A DNA stretch of 54,843 nucleotides from Saccoglossus kowalevskii (Eukaryota > Hemichordata > Enteropneusta > Harrimaniidae). Every line of letters starts with the position of its first letter. Within the stretch, counting starts at the first letter, position 1. The position numbers and the translations under genes are program-made. The notes under the pieces are model-generated. The model ran no database searches. It was given only the letters and a program-made list of their open reading frames with translations, and had not been told where the DNA came from. The stretch spans positions 72,589-127,431 of the forward strand of contig NW_003135368.1 of NCBI RefSeq assembly GCF_000003605.2. Reading direction: 5' to 3'. Shown piece after piece: positions 26,201 through 36,800 of the stretch.

Positions 26201-29200
26201 ACCTGTAACGTAATCCCAAAATTTCAATATCACAAATTAAAATATCTTTTTTTAATTTTGTATTTCAAAATAAATATTAATAAATCTTATGATTTCTACG
26301 CATGCAAATTCTAAACTGCAATTCCTTGTTTTCGAATCCGTTGAGCCGCTACGATATCATTCTCTATTCAATATTATGCGACATTTTCTCTGCGTAATAA
26401 TAATTAATGGGGTGTAGCTATCTTTATTAAAAACCTAATACTGCACACACACTTGCAAGCCAAGTACCTGTTTTAGGTTGGACGTCACAGAAGCCGCCGT
26501 TTGGCGGTGTGTTTATTTCGAAATCCAAATATATCGATGAAGGCAGGGTGTTGAATATTTCACACAATACTAACATACGGTATGTACAGCCTTCTTCGAG
26601 TTGGTTAACAGACAGCACATGTGTGGATGATAGTAGATCTGAAATGCGAGCAGTTGGAATATAACCATACGTGAGTACGAGAATCAAATATATATATAAT
26701 AGTACACTAGTACAGATAATGTTCATCATATAGACGTGTGAGTAGCATATAAAACATATATGCAATATGTAAGAATGTTTCATACATAAAGATATATGTG
26801 CAGTACAACAGACAATAGTATTCGTAGATATATATGTCAATATGTGAAAAAGTGAATACCTCTATTGGCTGTAGCCGACGACTCAGTTTCATAGCCCAAC
26901 ACATCTTCAAACGCGTTCGAAATAATGGATTTCTGCTGTAGTTTCCATGTAAACTTAACCACTTCGTCAAGATTACAGGACTTACAAACAGTCTCGATGG
27001 AGAGTGGCCGCAAAGAGCTTACTAAATAATGAACGTCTCCAGGGAAACTGTGATAAAAACATTTGTATATAAGATTATCCATCGTTTATCTACCATCAAT
27101 TACACTATGCAGTGTTTAGAATGGTATCTCCACTGTTCCTAATCTATATGTTATGTAAAATGTTGTGTATTTCGGATCAACATAATTTAAGATTGGTTAC
27201 AGAATTTGGTTTCTGTAGGTTGTTTCTAAGCATTTCTTGAGACAACATACAGCAGACATAAGTATTATGCGGAAAAGAAATCTGAGTATGATGTAAAGCT
27301 ATTGCTCTTATTGAAGATATACTTTTGTATATCGTGAATTCACGGTTTCAAAAACGGCATTCGCAAAATAAAATGCCAGTTGCTTGTTTTTTTTTTAAAA
27401 ATAGTACATATTCGTTAGGATATGCGAAGATTGACTGGATACAGTCTTGTCAAGAATGTGGCACAACTATGTAGGTTTATTTGATTTGTTTTTGTGTTTT
27501 TTTCGGTGGTAATGTAACCCAATTATTTTATATGAATACCTTAAAAACTTGAATATACCAATTCAGATACATATTATTTTTGTATCACTTAGTTAATTTA
27601 GTTTCACCATTTATCTAATAAATTTCCATCATTTGGCTAATTTGCAACAATGAAACACTAAAACTGGTATCACAATACAACTTACCTAATGGTTAATTCC
27701 GGAACTGGAGCTGAAACAAAAATTATATAATATGATCTACGTGAGGTATTACACACATTTTGAAACCAGATTTAATCAGAATGCTTAAAGAGCGGTGGTT
27801 TTCGCGCTGCGACATGTTCGTCATGGGTCCAATAGTGACGTATATGACGCGTGTAAAAAAACTTTGTATGTTTACATGAAATTCGAGAACGTACTGCTAA
27901 TCTTTCACTAATCTGCCCCAAAAGCGTTTGGCTTAGTTAGAGGGCGTGGCGTTATAGGCGTGTGTATTGTTCCTGACAGTGTGCACTGTTTTGTTCATCA
28001 CAAATTTTTACTCCCAGATTCCCCATCACATGAGGGATCCGTCCATCGGGTAATGTTCTTGCCAGCGTGCACTTTTTGTTCATTATAAACTTTTACTCCC
28101 AGATTCCTCGTCACATGAGGGATCCGTCCATCGGGTAATATTCTTGACAGTGTGCACTTTTTGTTCATCTTAAACTTTTACTCCCAGATTCCTCATCACA
28201 TGAGGGATCCGTCCATCGGGTAATGTTCCTGACAGTGTGCCCTTTTTTGTTTATCATAAACTTTTACTCCCAGATTCCTCATCACATGAGGGATCCGTCC
28301 ATCGGGTATTGTTCCTGACAGTGTGCCCTTTTTTGTTTATCATAAACTTTTGAGTAGACACGGCTTTGTTCAAATCATACATGGTGTGCGGCACCAGAAA
28401 AGGATCGTTTCACAATATGGTATAGAGTGATTATGACCTGAGATTTATTTCATTGGTCGCAAAGGAAGCAATCAACTTTTATCACCTCTATATTTGTGTT
28501 CAAAACTGTCAATCTAAAAATGAAATATGTTTTCATTATGTAATCCCTTTGATATTACCAGTTGGGTCCCGTGCCACAAATAGCACATCCATGTCAAATT
28601 CGAACTACAGTTCGTGGAAATGTGGAGCTGAAGTATCAAATTTGACTAGAAATTAAATTAAAATAAAATGTGAATTATGAACTATTGTCATTAACCAATA
28701 GGCATACTATCGTCCAGTGGTCTATGCCAATGATCGACTTTATACGGGTCAAATACAATTAGGAAATTAATACGATCTATCAAAGTCCCTCTATCATAGA
28801 GGAACTATCGGTCTACGCTAGACAAAGTCATTTGTCACACGGCATCCATGTTAACCGTTGATTGAAATGTTCTTCAATTATGCATTTTCGTAATATTATC
28901 AAATATTTTAATATCACAAGTAGACTGTTTATAGGCTCATCCAAGGTTACACGTTTATTGCGCAACAAATGATGGGTAAAATAAAATCTAATGGCCCCTT
29001 TCATCATTATTAAGTTTTAATTATTCAGTAATATGTTGTAAACCGGGACTTTTCAGAAGTTCTAGCGGTTTTTAGGTTAGCTGGATCATTATTTGTATAC
29101 TTATTTTGAACCTGCGATTTGCGCCTCAAAATAGCCACAAAAAACAGCTATTCATAAATCATATTCCGATACACTTTATTATGAAACATTTACTTTCTTC

Positions 29201-31735
29201 AGTTATGCCCGTAATTAGCCTTTTCACCACCAGACTGTTTCACCCCAAATCTGCACATTTTTCTTATATACCTAAATATTTTTGGAAATAAACCCTAATT
29301 TTTGAACCAACAGACAGATTTTCAGATTTTGTTTTTCAAGAAATTTGGTTATTTTTGTCTCAATCTTCTGAATGAAAAAGCAGACTATAAACGAGACTAT
29401 TTGATATATATGTGATGAAAATGGGAACTGGTGGTGAAGGTTCAAATGTTTGTGTTCACATTTTGAAGTTGAGCAGGCTGGTGAACCGAATGTGAGTGGT
29501 AATACACCAGTGTGCTAAAATGGTCGCATTGTCTACACGCGCACCAGCACAAGTCAACAACATTAATTTCTCGAATAGTTTGCCCAGGCATATTCCTAAT
29601 ATTCACATTGCTACTTAAAGCAGTGAAAGTTCCTGTTACTCGTATTACATCACATATACTGTCTATATTAGGTCTTGTTTTAAATGGAGTCCCGTAAAAA
29701 AACCTTGATAAATTTATACCAAAGATTTTCGAATCCGTTTCCAACAAAACAGCTTTTATTTCATGTGTAAACCTATTATAACATTACTAGAAGATATTAT
29801 ATGTACGTCACTATTAACAGCTACAGTTTAAAGGAAACAAAACAAATGATTTTTTTGGTTTCAGTAGTAGGCATATCAATATACAAATAACTAATTTGTG
29901 ACAAACTGAGTGAAAGAGGTTATCCAAGTGTGTATAAATATTGGATACTAACTAAATTCACAGCACGATGACCCTTGATATTCTAGACTATTTTGGATTA
30001 ATTATTTTTCAGTGCCTACGTACTAATAATACTCAAATCAACAAATCAATAAATACCAAGAATGAAATACGACGCAAACTAGGGAAACGTAAACAAGAGA
30101 GGGGCGACTTCATCCTGCTACATAACATTTTTTGCGTTCTGTTCTTCAACCACTGAGATTCCTTGTTACCATTACGTTGCCTCAACTAAACAGATGAGAT
30201 AATTCACTAATTTGTACTCTATTTCAACTGCAATTGCTATGTGTCACCAAAAATCTCTTCGCTATTCACAGCGATGTTGTTGTGCTGCACAGGTTCAAGA
30301 GTGTTACCATATTTATCTTTTCGCGATGAGCCTGCTTTTAACGAAATGTGTATTTTTTCTGAGACTGAGACATCCACGTTTTTATGCAGAATCGACATTC
30401 TCAGTCCACATTTTCTGCACGTGTATGAGCTGGAAAGATGTAGATAGATCGTCTCTGTCACAGCAAATTCATATTCTTCGCACGTCGTAGTTCTGTTGAT
30501 CCCACGAAACAATCAGTTTTCTATTTGACTGCCACAAACAATGCACGTTGTTTCCTTGGTTCTAGACGATTTAATAGTCTCCTTTGTTACTTTGTTATTT
30601 TCATTGTGCTCATCATGTACACAGCCAACACATTCAGGATGTCAGCCATTTATAACAAATTTGCATACATTATGTTAATATAATTTATTTCGTGACGTTA
30701 GCATCAACTATGAATTATTTATATTATATGAATTATGTCAACTAGAAACCTGCAGACTCTCGGGACTAAAGTCCGTCGCGTAAAATACCTGCATTTCTAG
30801 GATACACAATTACATTAGGCCCGAGGACTGTCGACAGCACTACAGACACGTATGAGAAGCGTATATATTTAACACACGGTAGGGTTAATAATATAATCAT
30901 TAGCAAAGAAAAAAAAGGATAGAAACATTTACGAAAGATGAGACTAAGATGTGGTGGGATCGTCCCTTCTAGCAGATGATCATCAAATAATAAAAAACTC
31001 CATAGTTTTAAAATACGTGCACATATGTTTGCGATTGCGACTATAGATACGTGGGCCGTATGCGACGCGTGGGGCCGTAACGATCACGACGCATCGCGAC
31101 TAACCGCGGCGCTTTAACTGTTTATTTGTAATAAACCCCTCGAAAAACGCGACACATCTGAATAACGCGCAATGATGTTAATACAACAAATCTAGATGTT
31201 ACGGTAACATGAAAATATGCATTGGGATTAAACATTTAAGAAAAGCAGATTGGAAGATGTCTAATCATTTAAATTTACTATTGAAATAGGTTAGCAATTA
31301 TGTTTAGTCGTTTAAGAATTCAATCTATATTTCATTGCATAACGACATTGCTCTGTGTACTGACCTGTGTAATGCGTACACCCAGAACAATCGCAGTGTT
31401 CGGCCGTGATACCACACCACTTATTTGGGGAACAACAGTAACGAAGGCTTTTAGGGTCGCATTCAGCAGCAGGAAGCCCATTTGGTGCTGGAAATCCTGG
31501 ACCACAACGTCCATCGTCTCGCCACTTATTAAGTTCTTCACCTTCAAATACAAAATCCAACGTTCGCTATAGTTATTCGTTTATATTAAGTAAATAAACA
31601 AACAAATAAACAAATTAATAAATAAATCTACTCACCGTTTGACAATGTTCCAAAAAATAAAAAGGTTAGAAAAACATTTACGAGTAAGTGCAATACACAG
31701 AGTTTGACATTATGTCTGGCCATTATGTTCTGCAT
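13523..31735 (-). CDS. Polycystin-1-like protein with hevein-like, REJ, GPS, PLAT and polycystin channel domains (23 exons)
   Basis: Exons, 5' to 3' on the minus strand: 31636-31735, 31365-31541, 27686-27710, 26860-27047, 26468-26638, 25898-26202, 24953-25105, 23919-23984, 23468-23570, 23285-23355, 22650-22892, 22065-22476, 21582-21685, 21164-21388, 20878-21051, 19552-19712, 18633-19278, 17174-17294, 16559-16779, 16285-16459, 15333-16025, 14404-14988, 13523-13650. They total 5,247 nt (1,748 residues plus TAA), all phases close, and all use GT-AG. Order: signal peptide (about 1-31), 8-Cys hevein-like domain (40-90), REJ region (about 95-450), GAIN with GPS ending HLT at 721-723, TM1, PLAT (about 782-895), TM2-TM11 with TOP domain between TM6 and TM7, C-terminal coiled coil. 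PKD1/REJ proteins are large receptor-channel subunits in cilia and sperm. I assign the PKD1L/REJ family but not a specific ortholog. Confidence 0.9.
14404..17294 (-). CDS. Polycystin exons 18-22: rest of TM5, TM6, polycystin (TOP) domain and channel region
   Basis: Exon 18 (17174-17294) completes TM5 and the motif SWLKKPYAKV. Exon 19 (16559-16779) carries the basic linker and TM6. Exons 20-21 (16285-16459, 15333-16025) form the extracellular polycystin domain, with NGHKMEAGRIDLLTNV, PYFWSKMGNPYSSDGY, LIQAGWIDSLTRAVFVEFAAYNPNV and then TM7-TM8. Exon 22 (14404-14988) encodes TM9, TM10, a pore-loop segment FKSVRDTLLTLLSVLGGSLK and TM11 (LESWILLMLLQSVICDA). The filter-like LGGS has no acidic residue at the position where PKD2-type channels carry one, so whether this subunit conducts is open. 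Confidence 0.88.
18633..21051 (-). CDS. Polycystin exons 15-17: PLAT domain and TM2-TM5
   Basis: Exons 15 (20878-21051) and 16 (19552-19712) encode a PLAT/LH2 domain: YRVTVYTGFRLGAGTLSDI, ISGETKESGIRHLMD, HSFLLAVPCHLGPLCYIHIW. Exon 15 uses the weak donor GTTGGT, chosen because phase and PLAT alignment both require it. Exon 17 (18633-19278) finishes PLAT with FVCYKWFAVDRED and then encodes SSFVHICWSNSRDKMTDDYLWGSMFTRP, the conserved PKD1-family cytosolic stretch, with membrane segments around LSCCAVAFYLAMIANAMFY, LGTLYIGLISALITMPP and VGIAWFIVFCAMFLSSFF, and the first part of TM5. Confidence 0.88.
19385..19413. repeat. Perfect 13-bp hairpin in polycystin intron 16
   Basis: Arms CCATGGAACTATA and TATAGTTCCATGG with a GTT loop, inserted in a CAGT-rich tract. 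The related tract near 36895-36935 has no hairpin. Confidence 0.85.
21164..22892 (-). CDS. Polycystin exons 11-14: GAIN/GPS autoproteolysis domain and first membrane segment
   Basis: Exon 11 (22650-22892) and exon 12 (22065-22476) carry beta-rich, asparagine-rich sequence with many N-x-S/T sites. Exon 13 (21582-21685) supplies VCRYWNTTIQEW and DGC, and exon 14 (21164-21388) supplies TCVCNHLTSF. Together they give the complete GPS pattern (C, W, W, GC, CxC, HL/T), so self-cleavage between Leu722 and Thr723 is expected from the family. TM1 follows as NAVVLATVLVFFAIYAILAL, then a basic stop-transfer RRKDK. Confidence 0.88.
22534..22641. mobile_element. Possible MITE in polycystin intron 11
   Basis: Ends TTTAAAGCCGGGG and CCCCTCCGCTTTAA form an imperfect inverted repeat. 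The interior does not clearly match the other elements. It fills most of the short intron between exons 11 and 12. Confidence 0.4.
23159..23269. repeat. (TAA)n microsatellite beside polycystin exon 10
   Basis: More than 30 TAA units with one interruption (AAAATTT near 23178). On the coding (minus) strand it becomes (TTA)n, starting about 15 bases after the exon 10 donor. Confidence 0.97.
23285..27710 (-). CDS. Polycystin exons 3-10: REJ-like extracellular region
   Basis: A 25-base microexon (27686-27710, acceptor TTTGTTTCAG, donor GTAAGT) encodes APVPELTI and bridges phase 1 to phase 2, which ties the hevein exon to the rest. Exon 4 encodes SFPGDVHYLVSSLRP and CKSCNLDEVVKFTWKL, exon 5 LEEGCTYRMLV and NTPPNGGFC, and exon 6 LLDKFQISCYEWQDEG. 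The N-P-P-x-G-G-x-C and F-x-I-S-C-x-x-W-x-D-E-G signatures are typical of the REJ region of PKD1 proteins. Exons 7-10 are short and acidic, with helical character leading into the GAIN domain. The region is shorter than full REJ regions of about 800-1,000 residues, so extra exons could be missing only if they are phase-neutral. Confidence 0.8.
27785..27900. mobile_element. GTTCGATATGGG-family MITE, diverged
   Basis: TTAAAGAGCGGTGG start, then ATGTTCGTCATGGGTCC, ACGCGTGTAAA and TGAAATTCGAGAACG in the family order. Polycystin intron 2. Confidence 0.65.
27900..29475 (+). repeat. Third, more diverged copy of the palindrome-arm repeat, in polycystin intron 2
   Basis: Direct relative to the right palindrome arm: the shared block TTAGAGGGCGTGGCGTTATA at 27938 and 34341, then 28350-28440 against 35155-35250, 28645-28760 against 35740-35865, 28990-29110 against 36225-36360 and 29440-29475 against 36455-36530. 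It contains an 85-base satellite absent from the arms. Confidence 0.7.
27967..28350 (+). repeat. 85-base tandem repeat (about 4.5 units)
   Basis: The anchor TGAGGGATCCGTCCATCGGG recurs at 28031, 28116, 28201 and 28286, an exact 85-base spacing, with few substitutions between units. It lies inside polycystin intron 2. Confidence 0.92.
31365..31735 (-). CDS. Polycystin exons 1-2: signal peptide and hevein-like chitin-binding domain
   Basis: Exon 1 (31636-31735) encodes MQNIMARHNVK, then a long hydrophobic run (LLVNVFLTFLFFG), and ends before donor GTGAGT: a signal peptide with its own ATG. Exon 2 (31365-31541) encodes a compact domain with eight cysteines (RC, EC, YCC, WC, HC, DC, GC) and motifs DGRCGPGF and NKWCGITAEHCDCSGC, the pattern of type-1 chitin-binding (hevein-like) domains known in marine deuterostome mosaic proteins. 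The exon 2 acceptor TTTGAAG is weak. The exon is symmetric, phase 1-1. Sugar binding is inferred from the family. Confidence 0.8.
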
Positions 31736-33992
31736 TCTGGAAATAACTGTTTAGGAGCCTGATGAAATATGCGTGAATATATTTCTTTTCTTCTGAAAGA
31801 CGAAGACCAATCAGATTGCCCCCATAGATAATTGAGAGCCAATCTAATATCAGGATAAAACAGTCAAAATTGTTGAATATATAATTTATTTATAATTTAT
31901 AATAAAATTACCACTCACATATCAAACACACCAACCAACCAACACATTCGGTTCACTAACTTCTAGGAAATGTGAACAAATACACTTAAATCAGGCGCAT
32001 TTACTGAAAAAAGTATCATATTTATTAAAAGCTTGTGATACTAAAAATATATACTTTGCTGTCTTTTTGTAGCCATTTTGCAAAACTTGCATATTGAAAA
32101 TGAGTATACAAATAATGATCCAGTTACCTTAACAACCGAAGAACAGATGCTGCTACAAAAAAGTCACGGTTCACAACAGATTACTGAATAATTAAAATGC
32201 CGATTATGATGAAAGTGTCAATTGGATATTAATTTAATGTATCCAAATAGACTACTTATGTTATTAAAATATTTGGATCATGAAACGAAGATGCATCATT
32301 GAATTCCAATCGACAGCTAATATGTCCAATAAGAGTCCTACTAACCGTATGACGCATGACAACTTGTCGGAGAGAGTTTGGGAAGCCATTGCTCTGCCTT
32401 TCTCTGTGATATCCATGTAAAAGCTTTTATAGTTATCAAGTGAGAGGTCTCAATAATATGATTAATTCCATTCAAGTATCAAAATATTATTGATAGAACG
32501 TAATAATTTCCTAAAACGAATTTGGCTTGTATAAACTTGATCATTGGCATATTGTATGAAAATCCAAAACCACTAGACCATAATATGGCTGTTGGTTAAT
32601 GATAATGGTTCACAATTCACATGTTTAAAAATGTAATTACAAGTCGAATTCAATACTTCAGTTCGCGTTCACAAATTGCATCGCTGTACAACAGTAGATC
32701 GACTTTGACATTTATGACTCAGCCTGCACTATTCAAGGCACAGGGTTTCAACCAGTAATATCTGCGGGATCACACAATGAAACCATGTTTCGTATTTTGG
32801 TCTATGCCACAGGGCTGTGTGACTATCTTCCTTATGCCTCCAAGATGTAGTGGAGAGTAAGAAAGCCACGTGACCTCATGGCTTCCAATTATGTTCTATT
32901 GTTTATCGTATTCACTGTTCTGCTAATCTATTACCCAGGGAGGGTCACTCTATGTGCCGTTACTACCCCATGTGCGTTCCAAATTTAGCGGGGAAGGGGG
33001 TGTTTTTCACATTCTAAAGCGGGCCCACGGGAGGCAAATATGCCCCTTTTAAAATGCTAATGTCTGCAATAGGCCCTCAGGAGTAAACTCGCCTGCCCGA
33101 ACTTTCCCACCAGGACTTTCCCCCCACTTTCAACACGGGTTTGTTCTTCAATATGTCTCCTCTAGGGGATACTAAATTTACATAGCGTCCGCAATAGGGG
33201 GTATGGTTTACTAATGTCCTGCCAGCCCTACGTGTAAGGTTTTAATATAAAGTGATCCCTCGGGCCTATTACACCTTGTAGGATTTTAACATCGGGGGTC
33301 TTACAGCAATCACCTAAACAGGGTTTTCAAACGTCACAACCACAAGTTAAAGCCAGTGGCGATAACCTCCCCTTGGCCGTTTTGAATTTATAATAAAGTA
33401 ATTAGCGATATCTTGAATTAGCGAATCAGGTCTCTCGCTAAATTCGCTAAAAAGACATGCTCGCGAAAAAGACATGTTTTACAGTATTGTCTGGCCAATG
33501 ACGTGTTTATTTATGATCTCAATGTTAATTTGTGAAAATATTAATATTAAATATATTATGAGTAATTTCTGGGTATTTGCATTTAATAATTTTCTACCTT
33601 AAATGAAGATGTTCACAGCGACGAGATACATCCCATAATTAATGTATCTTTAATTTTAAACTTAAAGCTTCAATGAACATTACTCGATGGACCAGTCCCT
33701 CATGCGTAGAGGAATAAATATTTCTGAATAACAAAGTGCACGCGCCTGAAACGCCGCGCCCTCTAACTATACTAAATGCTTCTGCGACGTCCACACAAAG
33801 TAAATTAATATATATTAGATAATGCAATTAAATTAATTTTAATAAAAATTGCTGATTAACAAAAAACAATTTATACAGTTATAATCGTTCCAAATTTGGA
33901 ATTCGCATTTCTTGATATGGTGATGAAAATACCCAGTGCAATACCGCAAAATTACGGCACGCTGTAACTTATGGCCGTTACGGTGACAGATG

Positions 33993-34085
33993 TATAATAA
34001 TGGATATTATGTTCAATATCTCTCCAGTAAGTATTTCTTATTTCCATCACCTGTATAATCATTCTGGAAATTGTGTGGGTATGTC
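33993..34085 (-). pseudogene. Truncated copy of polycystin exon 7 in the palindrome spacer
   Basis: Shares ATTATGTTCAA, CTCTCCAGTAAGTAT, TTATTTCCATCACCTGTATA and ATCATTC with 25025-25125, in the same orientation, but lacks roughly 35 bases from the middle. The acceptor side is kept; the donor side is missing. Confidence 0.75.
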
Positions 34086-34389
34086 TTTACAAGCGACAAC
34101 GGCAATGCGCCGCGCCACATTCAGGCCCAAAGAGGGAATTGTGACCAACGTGTAAGCAAGATTAATATTTCTTCGTAGGGCCAAAGACACTTTTTCTAGT
34201 ATCTTTGGTAGGGCCTAAACTTACTGCATAAAACTGTGTTTAACTGCATTATGTAATATATTTTCATTATAAAAACTAATTTAATTGCATTATCTAATAT
34301 ATAATAATTTACTTTGTGTAGACGTTGCAGAAGCGCTTAGTATAGTTAGAGGGCGTGGCGTTATAGGCGCGTGCAATTTGTTTATTTAT

Positions 34390-34812
34390 TTTATTTTATT
34401 TACACATTTAATGATAACCCATTTACATCAAAGAAATATGAATAATTACATAAAACTCTAAAAGTAATCTACCATGAGATCACACGTACACACACAGGTA
34501 TTATAAGCCAAACTATCTATCTGTTTGTTCATCAGCAACTTTTATTCCGAGATTCCTCTACGACATCAATTTTCGGAAGTCTCTGGTCGTTGTAAAAATC
34601 TTCATTTTATTTACACATTTAATGATAACCCATTTACATCAATGAAATATGAATAATTACATAAAACTCTAAAAGTAATCTACCATGGGGTCACACGTAC
34701 ACACACAGGTATTATAAGCCAAACTATCTATCTGTTTGTTCATCAGCAACTTTTATTCCGAGATTCCTCTACTACATCAATTTTCAAGTCTCTGGTCGTT
34801 GTGAAAATCTTC
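34390..34812 (+). repeat. 211-base tandem duplication
   Basis: Two nearly identical units starting ACACATTTAATGATAACCC at 34402 and 34613, differing at only a handful of positions. It sits in the right palindrome arm. Confidence 0.9.
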
Positions 34813-34815
34813 ATT

Positions 34816-34941
34816 TTAAGGGTGGTCGTCGTCGTGGCGCGTCCTGTTCGATATGGGACTCATAGCAACGTATACAACGCGTGTAAAATACATTGTTTAT
34901 TTACATGGAATTCGAACACCCGCTGCGTGACGACCATCATA
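34816..34941. mobile_element. Short inverted-repeat element (MITE), GTTCGATATGGG family
   Basis: Termini TTAAGGGTGGTCGTCGTC and GACGACCATCATAA are imperfect inverted repeats. The conserved core has TGTTCGATATGGGAC, ACGTATACAACGCGTGTAAA and TGGAATTCGAACAC. It is absent from the facing palindrome arm. Confidence 0.75.
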
Positions 34942-36640
34942 AATGCAAATACCCAGAATTTACTCATAATATATTTAATATTAATATTTTCAAAAATAAA
35001 CATTGATATCATAAATAAACACGTCATTGGCCAGACAATATATAACATATTACATGCATGCTTCAGAGCTGGACATTGTATATGGTTGTATATTTATATG
35101 TAGTGCACATATAACTCGCAATATTAATATTAATGTTGCGGTATCGGATCTATGTTCGGTAGACACGGCTGTGTTAAAATACTACATGGTGTGCGGCACC
35201 AAAAAAGAGTCGTTCCATAATATGGATATCAATGATTATGCCCAACAGGAGGCTATCGCCACTGGCATTGAATTATGGTTGTGACTTATGTTAGAAAACC
35301 ATGTTTAGGTGATTGCTGTAAGGTCCCCCGATATTCAAATCCTACATGGTGTAATGTGCCCGGGGGGGGGTCACTCTATATTAAAGCCTTACGCCATGTG
35401 CATTCTTGCTAAAAAAAAAATAGGCCCCTAGGGCAGGCAGCACATTAGCAAACCATACCCTCTATTGCGGACGCAATGTAAATTTAGTACCCCCTAGAGC
35501 AGACATATTGAACATATTGTTGGAAGTGGCGTGAAAGTCCCGGTTGGAAAGTTCGGGTGGGCGTTTGAGGCCTAGTCGGGGCTATGGGTCCACCAATTCG
35601 GAGCCTAGGGCGGTGTATGGGATTTGTTGTTGCAGGAGGGGGCCTACAGTAGACGCAGCAACACTATGAGTTTATTCCTGGGGGTTTATTGCAGACATTA
35701 GTATTTTCTACCCTAACCCCTGACCACCTGTATTGAATTCGACTTGTAATTAAATTTTAAAATAATGTGAATTGTGAACCATTATCATTAACCAACAGCC
35801 ATATTATGGTCTAGTGGTTTTGGATTTTCATACAATATGCCAATGATCAAGTTTATACTGGTCAAATTCTTTTTAGGAAATTATTACGTTATATCAATAA
35901 TATTTTGATACTTGAATGGAATTAATCATATTATTGAGACCTCGCACTTGATAACTATAAAAGCTTTTACATGGATATCACAGAGAAAGGCAGAGCAATA
36001 GCTTCCCCATCTCACCGACAAGTTGTTTGTATGCCATGCTGTACAATGAAAATCATGCGTCATACGGTTAGTAGGACTATAATTGGACATATTAGCTGTC
36101 GATTGGAATTCAATGATGCATCTTCGTCTTATGATCCAAATATTTTAATAACATAAGTAGTCTATTTGGGTACATTAAATTAATATCCAATTGACACTTT
36201 CATCATAATCGATATTTTTATAATTATAACATTAGTTTTTAATTATTCAGTAATCTGTTGTGAACCGTGACCTTTTTGTAGCAGCATCTGTTCTTTGGTT
36301 TTTAAGGTAACTGGATCATTATTTGTATACTCATTGTCAATATGCGAGTTTTGCAAAATGACTACAAAAAGACAGCAAAGTATATATTTTTAGTATCACA
36401 AGCTTTTAATAAATATGATACTTTTTTCAGTTAATGCGCCTGATTTAAATGTATTTGTTCACATTTCCTAGAAGTTAGTGAACCGAATGTGTTGGTTGGT
36501 TGGTGTGTTTGAAATGTGAGTGGTAATGTTATTATAAATAAATTATATATTCAACAAGCATCATCAACTTTGACTGTTTTATCACTATTGTCGGGTAAGT
36601 CCAGGGCCATTTGTTGGTTCCAGTCCGTCCTTGTAGGCAC

Positions 36641-36800
36641 CGGGCGGGCAAACATGGATCCTCACAAATAGTCATCAGTCATTTCATCCCGAGAATTATT
36701 CCAACAGATATGTACGAAAGAGAACATTTGACACTGCTTCAACATTTTCGTCTTTCCTATCAACGGTGAACCACTTGTAGCAGACAAAATTAAACCTGGA
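36641..36800 (-). pseudogene. Fragment of polycystin exon 17 (same orientation, decayed)
   Basis: Reads like the exon 17 start at about 19100-19285 in the same orientation, including the acceptor side and the codons for YKWFAV, but with small deletions that break the frame (segment around 36723-36745). It has no flanking polycystin exons in order. It lies directly outside the right end of the large palindrome. Confidence 0.75.

Larger units (their letters stand above)
31845..36585. repeat. Large imperfect palindrome (inverted duplication, arms about 2 kb)
   Basis: The left arm (about 31845-33840) is repeated in reverse complement in the right arm (about 34230-36585). Outer ends match closely (31850-32350 against 36040-36580), and inner blocks match at 33300-33360/35225-35320, 33480-33590/34930-35035 and 33745-33835/34235-34370. 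The right arm additionally holds a 211-base tandem duplication and a short inverted-repeat element. The spacer of about 390 bases holds the exon 7 fragment. The left outer end lies about 110 bases upstream of the polycystin start codon. Confidence 0.85.

Noticed and set aside
27967-28350. CRISPR-like array
   Set aside because: The whole 85-base unit is repeated without unique spacers, and the DNA is eukaryotic.
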